The notes: generated from the letters alone by a model not told the origin. 64,000 nt of DNA from Akebia trifoliata (GCA_017979445.1 CM030717.1:23981288-24045287), one strand, 5' to 3'; positions 43,545-55,195 are shown, counted from the first letter of the stretch. Numbers and translations: made by a program.

Positions 43545-46189
43545 TGTAGACACCCCATTTTGCCTTGGTTGAGCTTGAGAGCACCAAAAACCTTTCGAGA
43601 AGGGATTCGAGTCAAGTCAATTTCCAAATGGTCGCAAAGGCCTCATGATGAGCCAACAAATAAATTGCATTTTATGTTTTGGCCTCTTATGGAGGTAACC
43701 AACGGCTAGGCTTAATTTTTAGCCTGACCATAGGTTACCAATGGTCAGAAGAAGAAATTGTGCAATATAGAGGTAACTAACGACCAGGCTTAATTTTTTA
43801 GCTTGGCCATAGGCTACCAATGGCCGAAAGGATTTTTTTTATTTTTTTACAATATAAAGGTGACTAATGGCTAAAAGAAAAATTTGCACTGGCCATTAGT
43901 CACTCAAGGCCAATTCTATTAGGCAGTTAGGAGGTCCATGTCCATTTGAATTTGTTAAGGTTTAATTACTCTTTAATCCTCATTTTAATTGTTTTTTCTT
44001 CAAGAAAGTCTTTTATTTTACTTTTTTACCCATAGCTTAATTCTCTAGTAAACCCATCACCAAGGTTCTTTTGTCAATTCTCATATTTTTCTAACAAAGA
44101 CCTTTGGCTAATTTGATCCCCACTTAAGGCCAATTACCTCATTAACCTTGATTTTTTGAGACACATTAGAGGTAAATCCCTCTTCTACCCCTTATACATT
44201 ATTTACCATTCAAAGAGCTCCCATAGCATTTAATGTAAAATGACAAAATTTCAAAGTTTATTACGACTTTGTCCACCCAAGAGAATTCTTTAAAATATAT
44301 ATGCCTAATGACCAACTTATCCCTAAGTTGTTAGAGACTCTCTCAAAGGAAATCACCAAAAAGGCTAAAAACTTATCATCTAATTAATTATTATTTGAGT
44401 TGTTTCAGTCTCAATTAACTCAAGGTCAAGGTCTTAGGACTATTCTAACCTTCATCAAGAATTTTCTAGAACTTTTGGATGTTTATCATCATACCCATTA
44501 ATGATCAAAATTTGTAAGACTCAACTAGAGGATAAAGACCATCAAGGCCAAGGTTAAGAGATGGAGATGACATTTTTCATAGAAGTTCTGTTAAAAATAT
44601 TGAGAACTCCATAATTTAGGATACACTTTTCCCCAAGGGTCTCCCAAACTCCAATAAATAGGACTTCCATCCAAGGTAAAAGAATGAGCTCATTTGGTGA
44701 TTTAAAATTCTATCTAAATCCATTCCCAAACCTCTTTAAGCCTTCCTATTCTCTCAAAATCTCTCTAAAAGTCCTTAGAAGAATAAACCAAGAAGAAGAA
44801 GAAAGAAAGAAAAGAAAAAGACCAAGGTAGGGTTAAACCTTCCATTCTCCCCCTCTAATCTCCTCATTCTTATTACCCATTTCTTTAGATTAAACAAACT
44901 TATTTCATTTTTTTTCTTTGTAATAATGTAGATATTTGTTTGCATTAATTAGGCTAGGAGGTAGAGAGTAAAACTTCATAAAGGTAATCTCCTCCTATAA
45001 GCCTTCAATAAACTCCTTAAGAGTATTAAATTAAGTTGTCTTATTTTCATCTACTCTTATGCAATTTAAATTCAAAGTGTAGATGCTTTCCTTTTTTTAC
45101 TTTATTTGTAATCTAAGTTTCCTAGTCTTTCTTACTTTATCTCTTTGATGGAAAAAGAACTAGAAACTAAACTCTCTTTGGAGGTAATCTTCTCTTGATA
45201 AGTCTATTACATGCATACATTTTGCACACACTCACTTATAAAATGACTACAAACAAGAGTGTAGATTCCTATGGACATATATTCAACCTTTAGAGCCAAT
45301 AAAAATAGTCCAAAATATACACATTTGCATACATAACATCTCTAGTCTTTCTATGGTGGTATCCTACTCATAGACAGCTCCTAAAGGTTAAACCAATAAA
45401 AATATAATTTCAAGTAAGCACCTACCTTTTAAAAGAGCCTTTGGATCCAAAAAGGTGAAATCCTCATGAATTCTCACTTCCTCATGGTACACATCCCAGA
45501 TGTTAAACTAACAAAAAGATGCTCCCAAGTAAGCACATACATTTTTAAAGAGTCTTTGAATCCAAAAATGTGAAATCCTCATGGATTTTTACTAAAATCC
45601 ATGCCTCACAAAAATTTTTAGCAAGCTACATTCATATTTTAACTTGCTCATTGCCTTACTTGATTCTTCTTTCAAAACTAAACTATAAATCTTTTAAAAA
45701 TTATCTTTGGATCCAAAAAAAGGGGTGAATCCTCTAGGATTCTTACCAAAATCCTAGGTTTACAAAAAGTTCCAACAAGCACATTTTTATTTTGACTTGT
45801 CCATTGATCCAAATTTTTTATTTTTCTAAACTAGATTATAGTAGTTTGATTGCTTAAGTTTATTTATAATTTCCTTGGTTCTTTACAATATCAAGTTAAG
45901 TTTCTAATCTTCATCTATGATCATATATTAGTAATCATTTTAGGATGGATGGGACAAGGTGCCTAACATCTTCCTTGTCCCTCAATCGAATCTCCTTACC
46001 TTAGAAATCTAGGTAAATGATTTTTCTTTATTTTTTGGATATATGAGTCACTACAAGCCAATAAAATAAAATTTCATAAAACTTTTTTATAGTGTCTATT
46101 CACACATTAATTGAATGGTGGCGATTCCTAAGCTAGTATAGATGAGTTCAAAACCTCTCAAAAGATTTCAAAGTTCGTATATCTATAGA
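43545..46189 (+). repeat. LTR of a third gypsy family, plus orientation (~2.65 kb)
   Basis: Begins TGTAGACACCCCATTTTGCC and is followed at 46191 by TGGCGACTCT, a PBS like those of the other elements here. U3 (43545 to about 44655) contains repeated GGTAACCAACGGC / GGCCATAGGTTACC modules. A TATA box CAATAAATAGGAC lies at about 44655. It also has an internal GGTGGCGATTCC at about 46126, about 65 bp before the LTR end. As a 5' LTR it should be followed by a coding interior, but none is present. Its end is not a clear CA, so the exact boundary is uncertain. Confidence 0.75.
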
Positions 46190-46190
46190 T

Positions 46191-46215
46191 TGGCGACTCT
46201 ATTTGGGAAACTGAG
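46191..46215 (+). other. Primer-binding site of the third gypsy family
   Basis: TGGCGACTCTATTTGGGA directly after the LTR, matching the TGGCGACTC start seen at the other elements. Confidence 0.7.
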
Positions 46216-47814
46216 GGTTCAAACAAAATTTTTTTATGACCATTAGTGAAGATTTTGAAACATTGATTTGTTATTTTTACTTCCTTGTAGCTAACATTAT
46301 TTTCTTTCTTTTCTATTCTTTTCTTTTGAGTGTTGGGTGTGTTAATAATATGGACTGATGTGTTCTACTTTTAGGACTGATTTACTTGTAAAGTTGGCAC
46401 ATATTTTTTTAAATGCACTTGTGCTCCTCTTGATCATAGTCAATGCACAAATCACCTGTCCTATAAAAACTTTCTAGCCTTGGATCTAAGTAATCTTACA
46501 TTTTAAGATCGCTCACCTTAAGACACGGAGTTGAAAATATTCAACTCAATCATCAACCTATAAAATACTTGCTTCTACTTGTATGGAGGTTTGAAGATTT
46601 GAAACCTTCAACCTACCAATCACCAATCATGCATAATCTTTGGTTAAAGGTTTAGGACACATTTTGAAGAAAAAAATTTCAATGGATTGTGTGCCAACTT
46701 CTTAAAGCTTTGTAAGTCCAAGTCGACCTACGAAGGTCAAGTTGTAAGATTTCATTTTGGTATTCCGAGTAATAGAATAAGGTATCCCACCTTTGGTAAG
46801 GGGAAATTTTCTCTTTTCCCATTCTTTTAAGCCTTATGAGACATTTCCTCATGGCCTAGACTTCCCACAGTTACTTTCCAATTTGAAGATGATCAAAACC
46901 TAGAAAATTTAGTTGAAAATTGATGTTGGAAAGCCAAAATTCTGCTAAAAAATAGTTCTAGTTCGTAGGTTTGGCCTGGCCATTCCTTACTGATGGCCAA
47001 GGCAAAAAATTTATTTGACCATTCCTTACTGATGGACAGGAAAAAAATTTTGCTTGGTTATTCTTTACTGATGGCTAGGGCAAATATTTTGCTTGGCCAT
47101 TCCTTACTGATAGCCAGGCAATTTCCAAGCCTGGAATGGCCTCACATTGAACCAAATGCCATTTTTGCCACTTTCTTTCTTCACCTTCGGACTGAACAAT
47201 TGTTTAGCTCAATTTTAATGTTGGCCATAGATTGGAACAAACTTTGATCTTTTCACATTCTTTTGACTTCTCGTGGTGGGTTTTGATCTAAATCTATTGT
47301 GTCTTCACTTTCCCACGAAGAGTTAAGATAAGGGTTCTTTGGCGTCAAGAGTAACTATGTTCTTAGATTTAAGGGCCATCGAAGTTTTTCGAATTTTCTC
47401 AAGTTAGGATTAGAACCCAATGCCATCATTTTTATCACGGTAGGTTTCCCTATGTGTTCAAGTGGTCAATCCTTACTTATGTGAACCCAATTGAATAAGT
47501 TTAACCTTGAGAATCCTTTAAAAAAAAAGAGTTAAGAACCCGTTTTGCATATCGATCATAACAATTTCTAGGATTTATAAAGTTCTTTCCAAACAAGACT
47601 TGAGGGGCCAGTTCTTTAAACCTAGGTATGTCCATAAGTCTAGGAGTGCTTTTCTTTTCAAATTCAACTCGAATCCCTAAGTCTAAGTTGCGAGTCATCC
47701 TAGATCATGTTTCAACACAAAGGAAGTAAAAAGCCTTTCGCCTCAATTCCTAGGATAAACCTTCACTTTACCTATTTTAGAACTTAGAAATTCTTAGGGA
47801 ACATAGTACTAATT
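46216..47814. other. Leader/internal DNA between inverted LTRs, with a palindromic minisatellite
   Basis: No gene. At 46976-47115 there are four ~40-bp units containing the near-palindrome TGGCCAT-n9-ATGGCCA (best copy about 46978-47000) separated by A/T-rich spacers. The plus frame 46993-47247 only translates these repeats. The rest is unique A/T-rich sequence, with no gag or pol similarity. Confidence 0.5.
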
Positions 47815-48142
47815 AATCTTCATCTATTTTAGGTTTGTCAGAACCTTTTATGATCGATCCCACATGTGGGTCACCCCAATCATTCCTCACCGACGAGGAT
47901 TGGGTAATGTTATTAGTCTTCATCTATTTTTAGTTTGTTAGAACCTTTCATGATCGACCCCACATATGGGTCACCCCAATCATTCCTCACCGGCAAGGAT
48001 TGAGTAGTGATATCAATCTTCATCTATTTTAGGTTTGTTAGAACCTTTATTGATCGATCCCACATGTGGGTTACCCCAATCATTCCGTATCGATAAGGGT
48101 CGAGCAGTGCTATCAATCTTCATCTATTTTAGGTTTGTTAGG
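47815..48142. repeat. 100-bp tandem repeat, 3 full copies plus a partial
   Basis: The unit contains AATCTTCATCTATTTTAGG, GATCGA(T/C)CCCACATGTGGGT and CCCCAATCATTCC. The three full copies are almost identical. Each holds the palindrome CCCACATGTGGG. It abuts the truncated inverted LTR just downstream of its TATA box. Confidence 0.88.
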
Positions 48143-49236
48143 GGTCCTATTTATAGGAGTTTGAGAGACCCTTAGGGATAGACTTATCCTAAATTTTGGA
48201 ATTCTCAATATTCTCAATAAAACCTTCATACAAAGAACCATTTCCATCTTCTAACCTTGACCTTGATGGTCATTATTCTTTTGTTGAGTCTCACCAATCT
48301 TGATCATCAATGGGCATGATGGTAATCATCCCAAAAGTTCTAGTTAATGAAAGTTAAAAGGGTCGTAAGACCTTAACCTTGAGTCAATTGAGAAGGAAAT
48401 AACCTAAATGACATGTAATTAGGTGGTAGGATTTGGGCTTCTTTTGTCCATCTCCTTGAAAGAATCTCTAACAAATTAGGAATAGATTGGTCAATAGGCA
48501 CAAGTTTTAGAGAGTTCTCTTAGGTGGATAAAATAATCAAAAGCTTTGGAATTTAGTCATATTATATTGAATGTCATGGGAACTCTATGAATTATAAGAA
48601 TGAAGAAGGGGTAGAAAGGAGATTTATGTCTAATTGTCTCAACAAACCAAAGTTAGTGGGGTAATTGGTCTCAAGTGAGGACCAACTTGACCAAAGATCC
48701 TTCTTAGAGAACTTGTTGAATTACTATAAAGAAAGACAAAAATATTATTTAGGCAAATAAAACAAGGATAAAAAGGTAAAATGATAAAATTTTCTTAAGG
48801 AATAAATAATTAAAATGAGTCTTAAATGGTAATTAACCCTTAATAAATTCGAATGCATATGGGCCTCTAATAAAACTGGCCTTAGGTGAATAATGGCCAG
48901 TGTAACATTTCATTGTGGTCGTTGGTCACTTCCATACAGTATAAAAAATTCTTCTGGCCATTGGTAACCTTTGGGCAGGATAAAAAAATAAGCTTGGCCA
49001 TAGGTTACCTTCATACTGCCCAAATTATTGTTATGTCCATTAGTAACCTATGGCCAAGTTAAAAATTAAGCTTGGTCGTTGGTTACATGGACCAGGCCAA
49101 AATCACAATTAAACTTCATCTGTTGGCTCCACGTGGGGCCCTCGTGATCATTTGAAAATCAACTCGAGTCAAATCCTTTCTTGGAAAGCTTTTGGTGTTC
49201 TCGGGCTCAGTCTAAACAAAAATGGGGGTGTCTACA
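48143..49236 (-). repeat. Inverted LTR of the third gypsy family, U3 only
   Basis: On the minus strand it begins TGTAGACACCCCCATTTTTG (49236) and follows the LTR at 43545 in order: ACACCAAAA, GAGCCAACA, the GGTAACCAACGACC / GGCCATAGGTTAC modules, TTGAGAA, ACCCTTAGGG/ACCCAAGGG, and the TATA box (CTATAAATAGGAC). Similarity ends within a few bases after the TATA box and is replaced by the 100-bp tandem repeats. Head-to-head orientation relative to the other LTR is not a normal element structure. Confidence 0.75.
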
Positions 49237-49398
49237 ACTACTGCGTAGGAGATCCCAAACTGTGTTATGATGTGTACCCACATAAACTTAATGACTTCTT
49301 CTATAATCCGTGCTAAAGGAACTGCATCTATCTACTTGGTAAAATAGTTGGTGACAACTATTATGAAACTCCTACCCCCATATCCTTGCGACAATGGT
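49237..49398 (-). pseudogene. Gypsy integrase fragment
   Basis: The minus strand reads GRSFIIVVTNYFTK, stop, then IDAVPLARIIEEVIKF and ITQFGISYA, the central part of a gypsy integrase core (the family has VDYFTKWIEA and FGIPYA). It is cut on both sides, by the inverted LTR at 49236 and by the LTR starting at 49401, so it is the remnant of an older element into which both inserted. Confidence 0.75.
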
Positions 49399-49400
49399 CC

Positions 49401-51131
49401 TGTAGACACCCAAATTTGACCGGGCCCTAGACGCAAAATGCCCAAAAAGATAATAAAAAACCAATTAAGCCCTCTATTTCTTTCAATTAATGGCCTAAGG
49501 CTTCCCACGTGGCCCATGGACCCCAATTCTTCACCACCCTTCTAAATTCTTCAACTCAATCCAACATAAGTCCAAACCCATTTTTATTTTACCCATTACC
49601 TAAGTCCATTCAACTCAACCCAAACCCATTCTTATTCAACCCCTCACCTATGCCCACTCAACATAAGTCCAAACCCATTCTTATTATACTCATTACCCAA
49701 GCCCATTCAACTCAAATCCATTCATATTCAACCCACAACCTAAGCCCAATCCAACACTATACCTACCCAAGCCCAACTCATTACCCAAGCTCAATTCTCA
49801 ACCCAACATCACAACCAATCACCACAATCATCAAAGTGGGACACATGTCACCACCCCAACTCACCTCCCTCATCCCCAACCTATCCCATCACCTTTTCTC
49901 TAAACATTATCTACCCACACCCTTAACCTATACCTCCCTCTAATCTACCCACATCAACCCATCACCTTTTCTCTAAAAAAATCTAATCTACCCACACTCC
50001 TAACCTCTACCTCCCCCTAATCTACCATCATCATTCCCTACAAAATCCATATCTACAATCTAAACCCACACCCCTCCTCTCAAATCAAACACTCATACTC
50101 TCCCATCAATTCATTCCAACCCTTCATTTCCACCCATTTTAACACATGGCATCATCTCCCACACCCTCCCAAAATATCATCAACCATCCTCTTACACCCT
50201 CCATTCTTTCAAATCCAAACACTACTCCCCAAACACTCAATCCATCCTCACCATTTATTATCCTTCACCTAACACTCAACCCAAATGGGTTGAAAGATCC
50301 AATCCATTTGGGTTGTAAAATAATCTATTTAACCTTCTTACACAAATACCCTCCAAACACTTCTAATTTACCCCTACCTTTCTCTTAAACCTCACACCAT
50401 TCTACCATTCCTCCTCATTTTACCCAATTTTACCCTTAAAAACAAATCTCAAACTCTATAAAATCCTCCCTCATTCTTAATTCTCACTACCTAATAAAAA
50501 TTTGAGAAAACATACTCTCTACTCACCTTACTACTCTCAACTCTCAAACTCTCAACTCTCAACTCTCAACTTCTTCTCAAGCAAATCCAAGAAAGTCAAA
50601 GGAATTCATCAAGAAAAGTCAAAGAATGTCAACAAAGGAGCAAGGTGGGTTTGGAAAAAAGAACACCCCCTCTAACACTTCTCTTCTACTTATCCCTTTC
50701 TTCACACCTTCACACACACCACCATGGTTTGAACCATCGAAGGGCCTCTTTTTCAATAAGAGTGCTCTCAATGGTTTGAACCAACATCAAAGCCCCTTAT
50801 ACTTGAGGACACACATCCGATTTTTCGATTCCTTTTCTTATTTTACTTTTATTTTCAAGATGGACCGAGTTTGATGTTACCACCAATGGTGGATGTAGTA
50901 AGTTGCTTAATACCTTCCCTACTCAATAAAATGGACCCCCTTACCTTGAATCAAAAGTTGGACCAAATGAGTCATATCCGTACGAGAGTCATCAAATACC
51001 GAAAAATATAATTTTTCAAAAAAATACAATCCGGGTGACCATTCACATCCATTTCAAATATGAATGGTGGCGACTCCAAAATCCCCCAACGTGGATGATA
51101 TGTTCAAAATTGAATAAATCACGTGTCTACA
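49401..51131 (+). repeat. 5' LTR of gypsy element 2 (1731 bp), G-depleted U3
   Basis: Begins TGTAGACACCC and ends CGTGTCTACA, so its ends form a 9-bp inverted repeat. A TATA box TATAAAAT lies at 50457-50464. U3 contains degenerate ~55-bp repeats of AAGTCCAAACCCATTCTTAT type (49560-49800). U3 is extremely poor in G on the plus strand: 49848-50147 contains none. GGTGGCGACTCC lies at 51066-51077, about 65 bp before the LTR end. Long plus frames here are Pro/Asn/Ser-rich artefacts of this composition. Confidence 0.88.
50457..50464 (+). promoter_or_regulatory. LTR TATA box of gypsy element 2
   Basis: TATAAAAT in CTCTATAAAATCC, at the boundary between G-free U3 and more balanced downstream sequence. 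Confidence 0.6.
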
Positions 51132-51133
51132 GC

Positions 51134-51151
51134 TTTGCGACTCGACTGGGG
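51134..51151 (+). other. Primer-binding site of gypsy element 2
   Basis: TTGCGACTCGACTGGGG two bases after the LTR end. It is a variant of TGGCGACTC. Confidence 0.6.
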
Positions 51152-52805
51152 AAAGAAGGCTCTACCCTCGTGCCAACTCGGTCATTTTGAAAAAAATACA
51201 AAATATTCTTATTCGCAAGCTAACATTTTGTATTTGTTGTTTAGGTGGATTTCTCTTTCTTTATTTACTCCCTTAAGTTAAAAAAAAATCAGTTTTTTCT
51301 TTAATTAGTTGATTATGTTTCTTTTAAGCATGTATATCATCAAAAAAATAAAAAAAAATGAAATATATATTTTTTTTTTGGCCCAAGCCAAAAACTAAAG
51401 GCAATGTGCCTCAAAATGAGTTTAAAAAAAAAATCAGTTTCTTATTTAGTTATCCGATTATGTTTCTTTTAAGCATGTATATCATCAAAAAAATAAAAAA
51501 AAAATGAAAAAAATATTTTTTTTTGGCCCAAGCCAAAAACCAGAGGAAATGTGCCTCAAAATGAGTAAAAAAAAATTCATTTTTCTTGTTTTTGTCAAAT
51601 GGACAGTTGAACTTAAACTGATTGTAACTTTCTCGTACGATCTCCGATTAACTATTAGTGCATATCGATTTAGATTTAAGGTAGAACAAAATTTTCTTCC
51701 AAATGTGATAAATTCATAAAGATTTTGACAAGTTAAAATCAGTTTTTGAGTTCGTTTACTATCATTTATACTAACATTTTTGTTTGACGTCTTGTAGGGA
51801 TACAAAATGAAAAAGAAAAAAAAAACATAAGAAAAATTTTGGCCCAAGCCAAAAACCAGAGGCAATGTGCCTCAAAATGAGCACACAAAAAAAATATTAA
51901 AATTTTTTTTTTTTTTTGCTGAGTTTGTTCCTTACGTCAGTCTTGGCAACATTCCTCATGGACTTCATTTTTGTTTTGAGTTTTAGAACTTCAAAAGATC
52001 AAACGGATCATTTTTCGGTAAACTTAGGGCATACCACTCGCCACTTTTTAATTGATCTTTTGAAAGCTACAACCCCAGACTCGTACCTATACGGTATATC
52101 AAAGTAATTTAAATTTATCAATTGCACTTCTTGGTCAAAATCAGTGCCTGAGCGAGACCTTGCCCCGAGGTACTACTGTACTAGGGGGATAGACAACGTC
52201 TATTCTAGACAAGAGGTGACTTAAGAATGCCCTTGCTCAACATCGTGTGCCACCTCTCAACTGGGAATTAAACTGATTATTTTTTACTTCAGAGATTGTG
52301 AGTTGGAGTCTTAGATTATGATGTATACGGTATATCAAATCAAGTCACCACGTACCATCTTATTGAGTACGCTCGAGAGGTATATAGGTGCACTTGGACA
52401 AGGGTGGCTAGATAAATTACATTGTACATAGTAAACCTAGAGTTTAGAAACCTCCTCATAGGTCACGACTTGAACTTATCGTGGGTGTTCCCGGGTTGCA
52501 TTTTAGAAATGGACATTACAAATTGTTGAGATCAGGAAGTTACAATTTTGTCTTCAAGATAATCAAACCATTTTTTCAAAACTATTATATCAATGGGTGC
52601 ACCAACCCAATAAAGAATCCATTTTAAATATGGTAGCGATGCATAATAACCCAGTTTATCTCGATTTAACGATCACGATGGGTCGGACCATTTAAGTCGA
52701 AATGGCATTCAAGTTCTCTAATTCAAGTCCCAACCCATTTCAAGATAAGAAAAATATTTTTCAAAAAAGGAAAAATGATTTACGAAAAAAAAGACTTACA
52801 AAGAT
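51152..52805. other. Leader of gypsy element 2 with dispersed repeats
   Basis: No gene. A unit containing GGCCCAAGCCAAAAAC(C/T)A(G/A)AGG and CAATGTGCCTCAAAATGAG occurs three times (about 51380, 51525, 51840), each near long A or T runs. 52130-52640 is homologous (inverted) to the element 1 leader at 22430-22940. Confidence 0.65.
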
Positions 52806-54034
52806 ATGTTTTGCATGGAGCTTGGAAATGTACTGAACTATTCTTTTGTGTCAACTCAGGATGCTAGTGCAGGCAATAACCCAATCGACCAGTTGGTCAA
52901 AACAACCATCACGGGGATGCATACCGTAGAGAAATTCAACTTTGGAAAATTCATGTTGAGATGCTCCCTGTACTTCCACGAATTTGAGATAGATTGAAAT
53001 CTTTTGCGCGCTATGGCTAATCGTTGGAACCCTTATCTTCACATCTTACATATTGGGCATATGCACTTTTATCTTACTCATGAAGACTATTGTGGCATCA
53101 TGGGGATATCTACTTCAGGTCCTCTAGTTAGGCCTTCATTGAAGACAGGACATTGTGGTGACCTCGCCACAGGCCTAAACATTTCAAAAGAAGAAACCAA
53201 GGCCTTAGTCCGTAACAGGAGATTGGATTTATTACCCTTATTAAGTTCATACCACTCCCGCAGTCATCCCATCAATGTAAAACCAGAAGCCTAACGAGCC
53301 ACTAGAGACTATCGGTTATGTTTAGGGATCTTAGCCAATACATATTGACCTCCGAAAGTGAGGGTCAAACTGTTCCTGAGTCCTTCATAGACATAGCTTT
53401 CCAACTCTCCAGAAAAGCCAATCCTGTACCTCTCATTCTAGTTGAAGAAACCTTCTCAGGTTTGGATGCTATAAAAAATGATGAGGGAAGGGGTTTAAAA
53501 GGAAGCCCTCACCTACTTTTTATGTGGCTCTACGACCATCTTAAAATTGTAAACATTCCTTCAACCCTCGAGTATAGGCCAGAGCACTTTTCCAAAAGAA
53601 ACATGTTAGTGCGTCACAACTCAGTCAAGGCTTGGAGCAAATAGTTGGATTCTCGACTTGCCCGTCATATTGGTTTGAGATGCCCTTGGTGGATGGTTGA
53701 CTACTCTATTTTAGGTACCAAAGGATCCTATTATATCCGTTTGATTGGACTGGAGGAGACATTTTTTTACCAACCTACCTTGATTCCAAAATAGTGTGGA
53801 GTACCTATAGAGTTTTCGCTACCTCAACACAAAAACTTCTTTCCTCCCGAGCCATTGACTGAAAAGTTAGTGCATCCCATTGAGAAGGCTTGGAACAAGC
53901 GCACCTTAGGATATCCAGATGGACCAGCAGAGTTCAAAGAGCTAGTTGTTAGAACCAAGAGAAGCAAGCCTAATTGTCCTAGCAATCCTAATGACGATCA
54001 AAACAAATCCAAGCATCCATGTAAAAAAATCTAA
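52806..54034 (+). CDS. ORF1 upstream of gag in gypsy element 2
   Basis: Homologue of the minus-strand ORF at 20973-22211. It contains NPIDQLVKTTITGMHTVEKF, YFHEFEID (then a stop), LTHEDYCGIMGIS, TGLNISKEETKALV, VRHNSVKAWSK (then a stop), then WNKRTLGYPDGPAEFKE and a Lys/Asn/Ser-rich tail. At least four stops interrupt it. The conserved length, position and motifs in two diverged elements suggest a real former gene rather than chance. Function unknown; DUF7745-like by pattern. Confidence 0.7.
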
Positions 54035-54375
54035 GTCAGAGTTATTGAAAGTTGTTATTCAATGAAAATCTTATCTGTCAAAAAATTTTCAATAGTTCAA
54101 TAAAATCTCATTTAGTTTCTTTGTAAATAATCATTGCATAAATGAATTATTTAATGGGTTGGTGTGCAATAAAATCTCAGTATTCACTAAAATGTTATCA
54201 AGGTGGTAACACTAAAATTGATAATTCATTTTGAAATGGGTCCACAACCCATATCCATCTCAGATTGTCCACAACCCATATCCGATTTTGAATCAAGCCC
54301 ATGACCATCAGTGATCTAATAAGGATAACAACCAATCAAAAAACTCAACTTGTTTCAGTTAAATCTACTTTTCAA
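54035..54375. other. Spacer after ORF1
   Basis: A/T-rich with a short duplicated phrase (CCACAACCCATATCC twice, 54242-54282). No gene. Confidence 0.5.
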
Positions 54376-55195
54376 AAATGTCATACCGACTCCGTGTCGA
54401 TGCCAGCTTCAACTGATGCAATCTTTTCACCGACTCCGTGTCGATGTCGACTCCGGTTGATGTAATTCTCTTTAAAAAATATTTATCCGACTCCGTGTCG
54501 AATGCTAGCCCCGTGCTGATGAAATTTTCTTTTCAAAATATTTTACCAACTCTGTGTTGATGTCAGCTCCGTGCTGATGCCAGCCTTGTGCCAATGTAAT
54601 CATTTTTTAATTATACCGACTCCGTGTCGATGCCAGCTCCGATTGATGTAATTTTTTTAAAAAATATTTTTTCGACTCCGTGTCGATGCCAGCCCCGTAC
54701 TGATGAAATTTCCTTTTCAAAATATTTTACCAACTCCGTGTTGATGCCAACTCCGTGCTGATGTAATCGCTTATTAATTATACCGACTCCGTGTCGATGC
54801 CAGCTCCGGTTGATGTAATTCTTTAAAAAAAATGTTTTACCGACTCCGTATCGATGCCAGCCCCGTGCTAATGAAATTTCATTTTCAAAATATTTTTACC
54901 AACTCCATGTTGATGATAGCTCCGTGCTGATGTAATCGTTTTTTATTTTACCGCTTCGTGTCAATGCCAGCTTCGACTGATGTAATTCCTTTTTAAAATA
55001 TTTTACCAACTCCGTGTTGATGCCAGCTCTGTGCTGATGCCAGCTTCGTGCTGATGTAATCATTTTTTAATTATACCAACTCCGTGTCAATGCCAGCTCT
55101 AGCTGATGTAATTTTTTTTCAAAATATTCTTCCAACTCCGTGTTGATGCCGGCTCCGTGCTGATGCTAGCCTCGTGCTAATGTAATTCTTGTTTC
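54376..55195 (+). repeat. Degenerate minisatellite between ORF1 and gag
   Basis: About 20 sub-units built on CTCCGTG(T/C)(C/T/G)(G/A)ATG, alternating ACCGACTCCGTGTCGATGCC, AGCTCCG(A/G)(T/C)TGATG and GTGCTGATG pieces, separated by A/T-rich spacers with AAAATATTTT. There is no open frame along it. Ogre-type elements often hold such repeats between genes. Confidence 0.85.

Noticed and set aside
49509..50388. Plus-strand Pro/Asn/Ser-rich frames of 80-144 codons
   Set aside because: They result from the G-depleted composition of the LTR U3 (no TAG or TGA possible without G) and have no domain.
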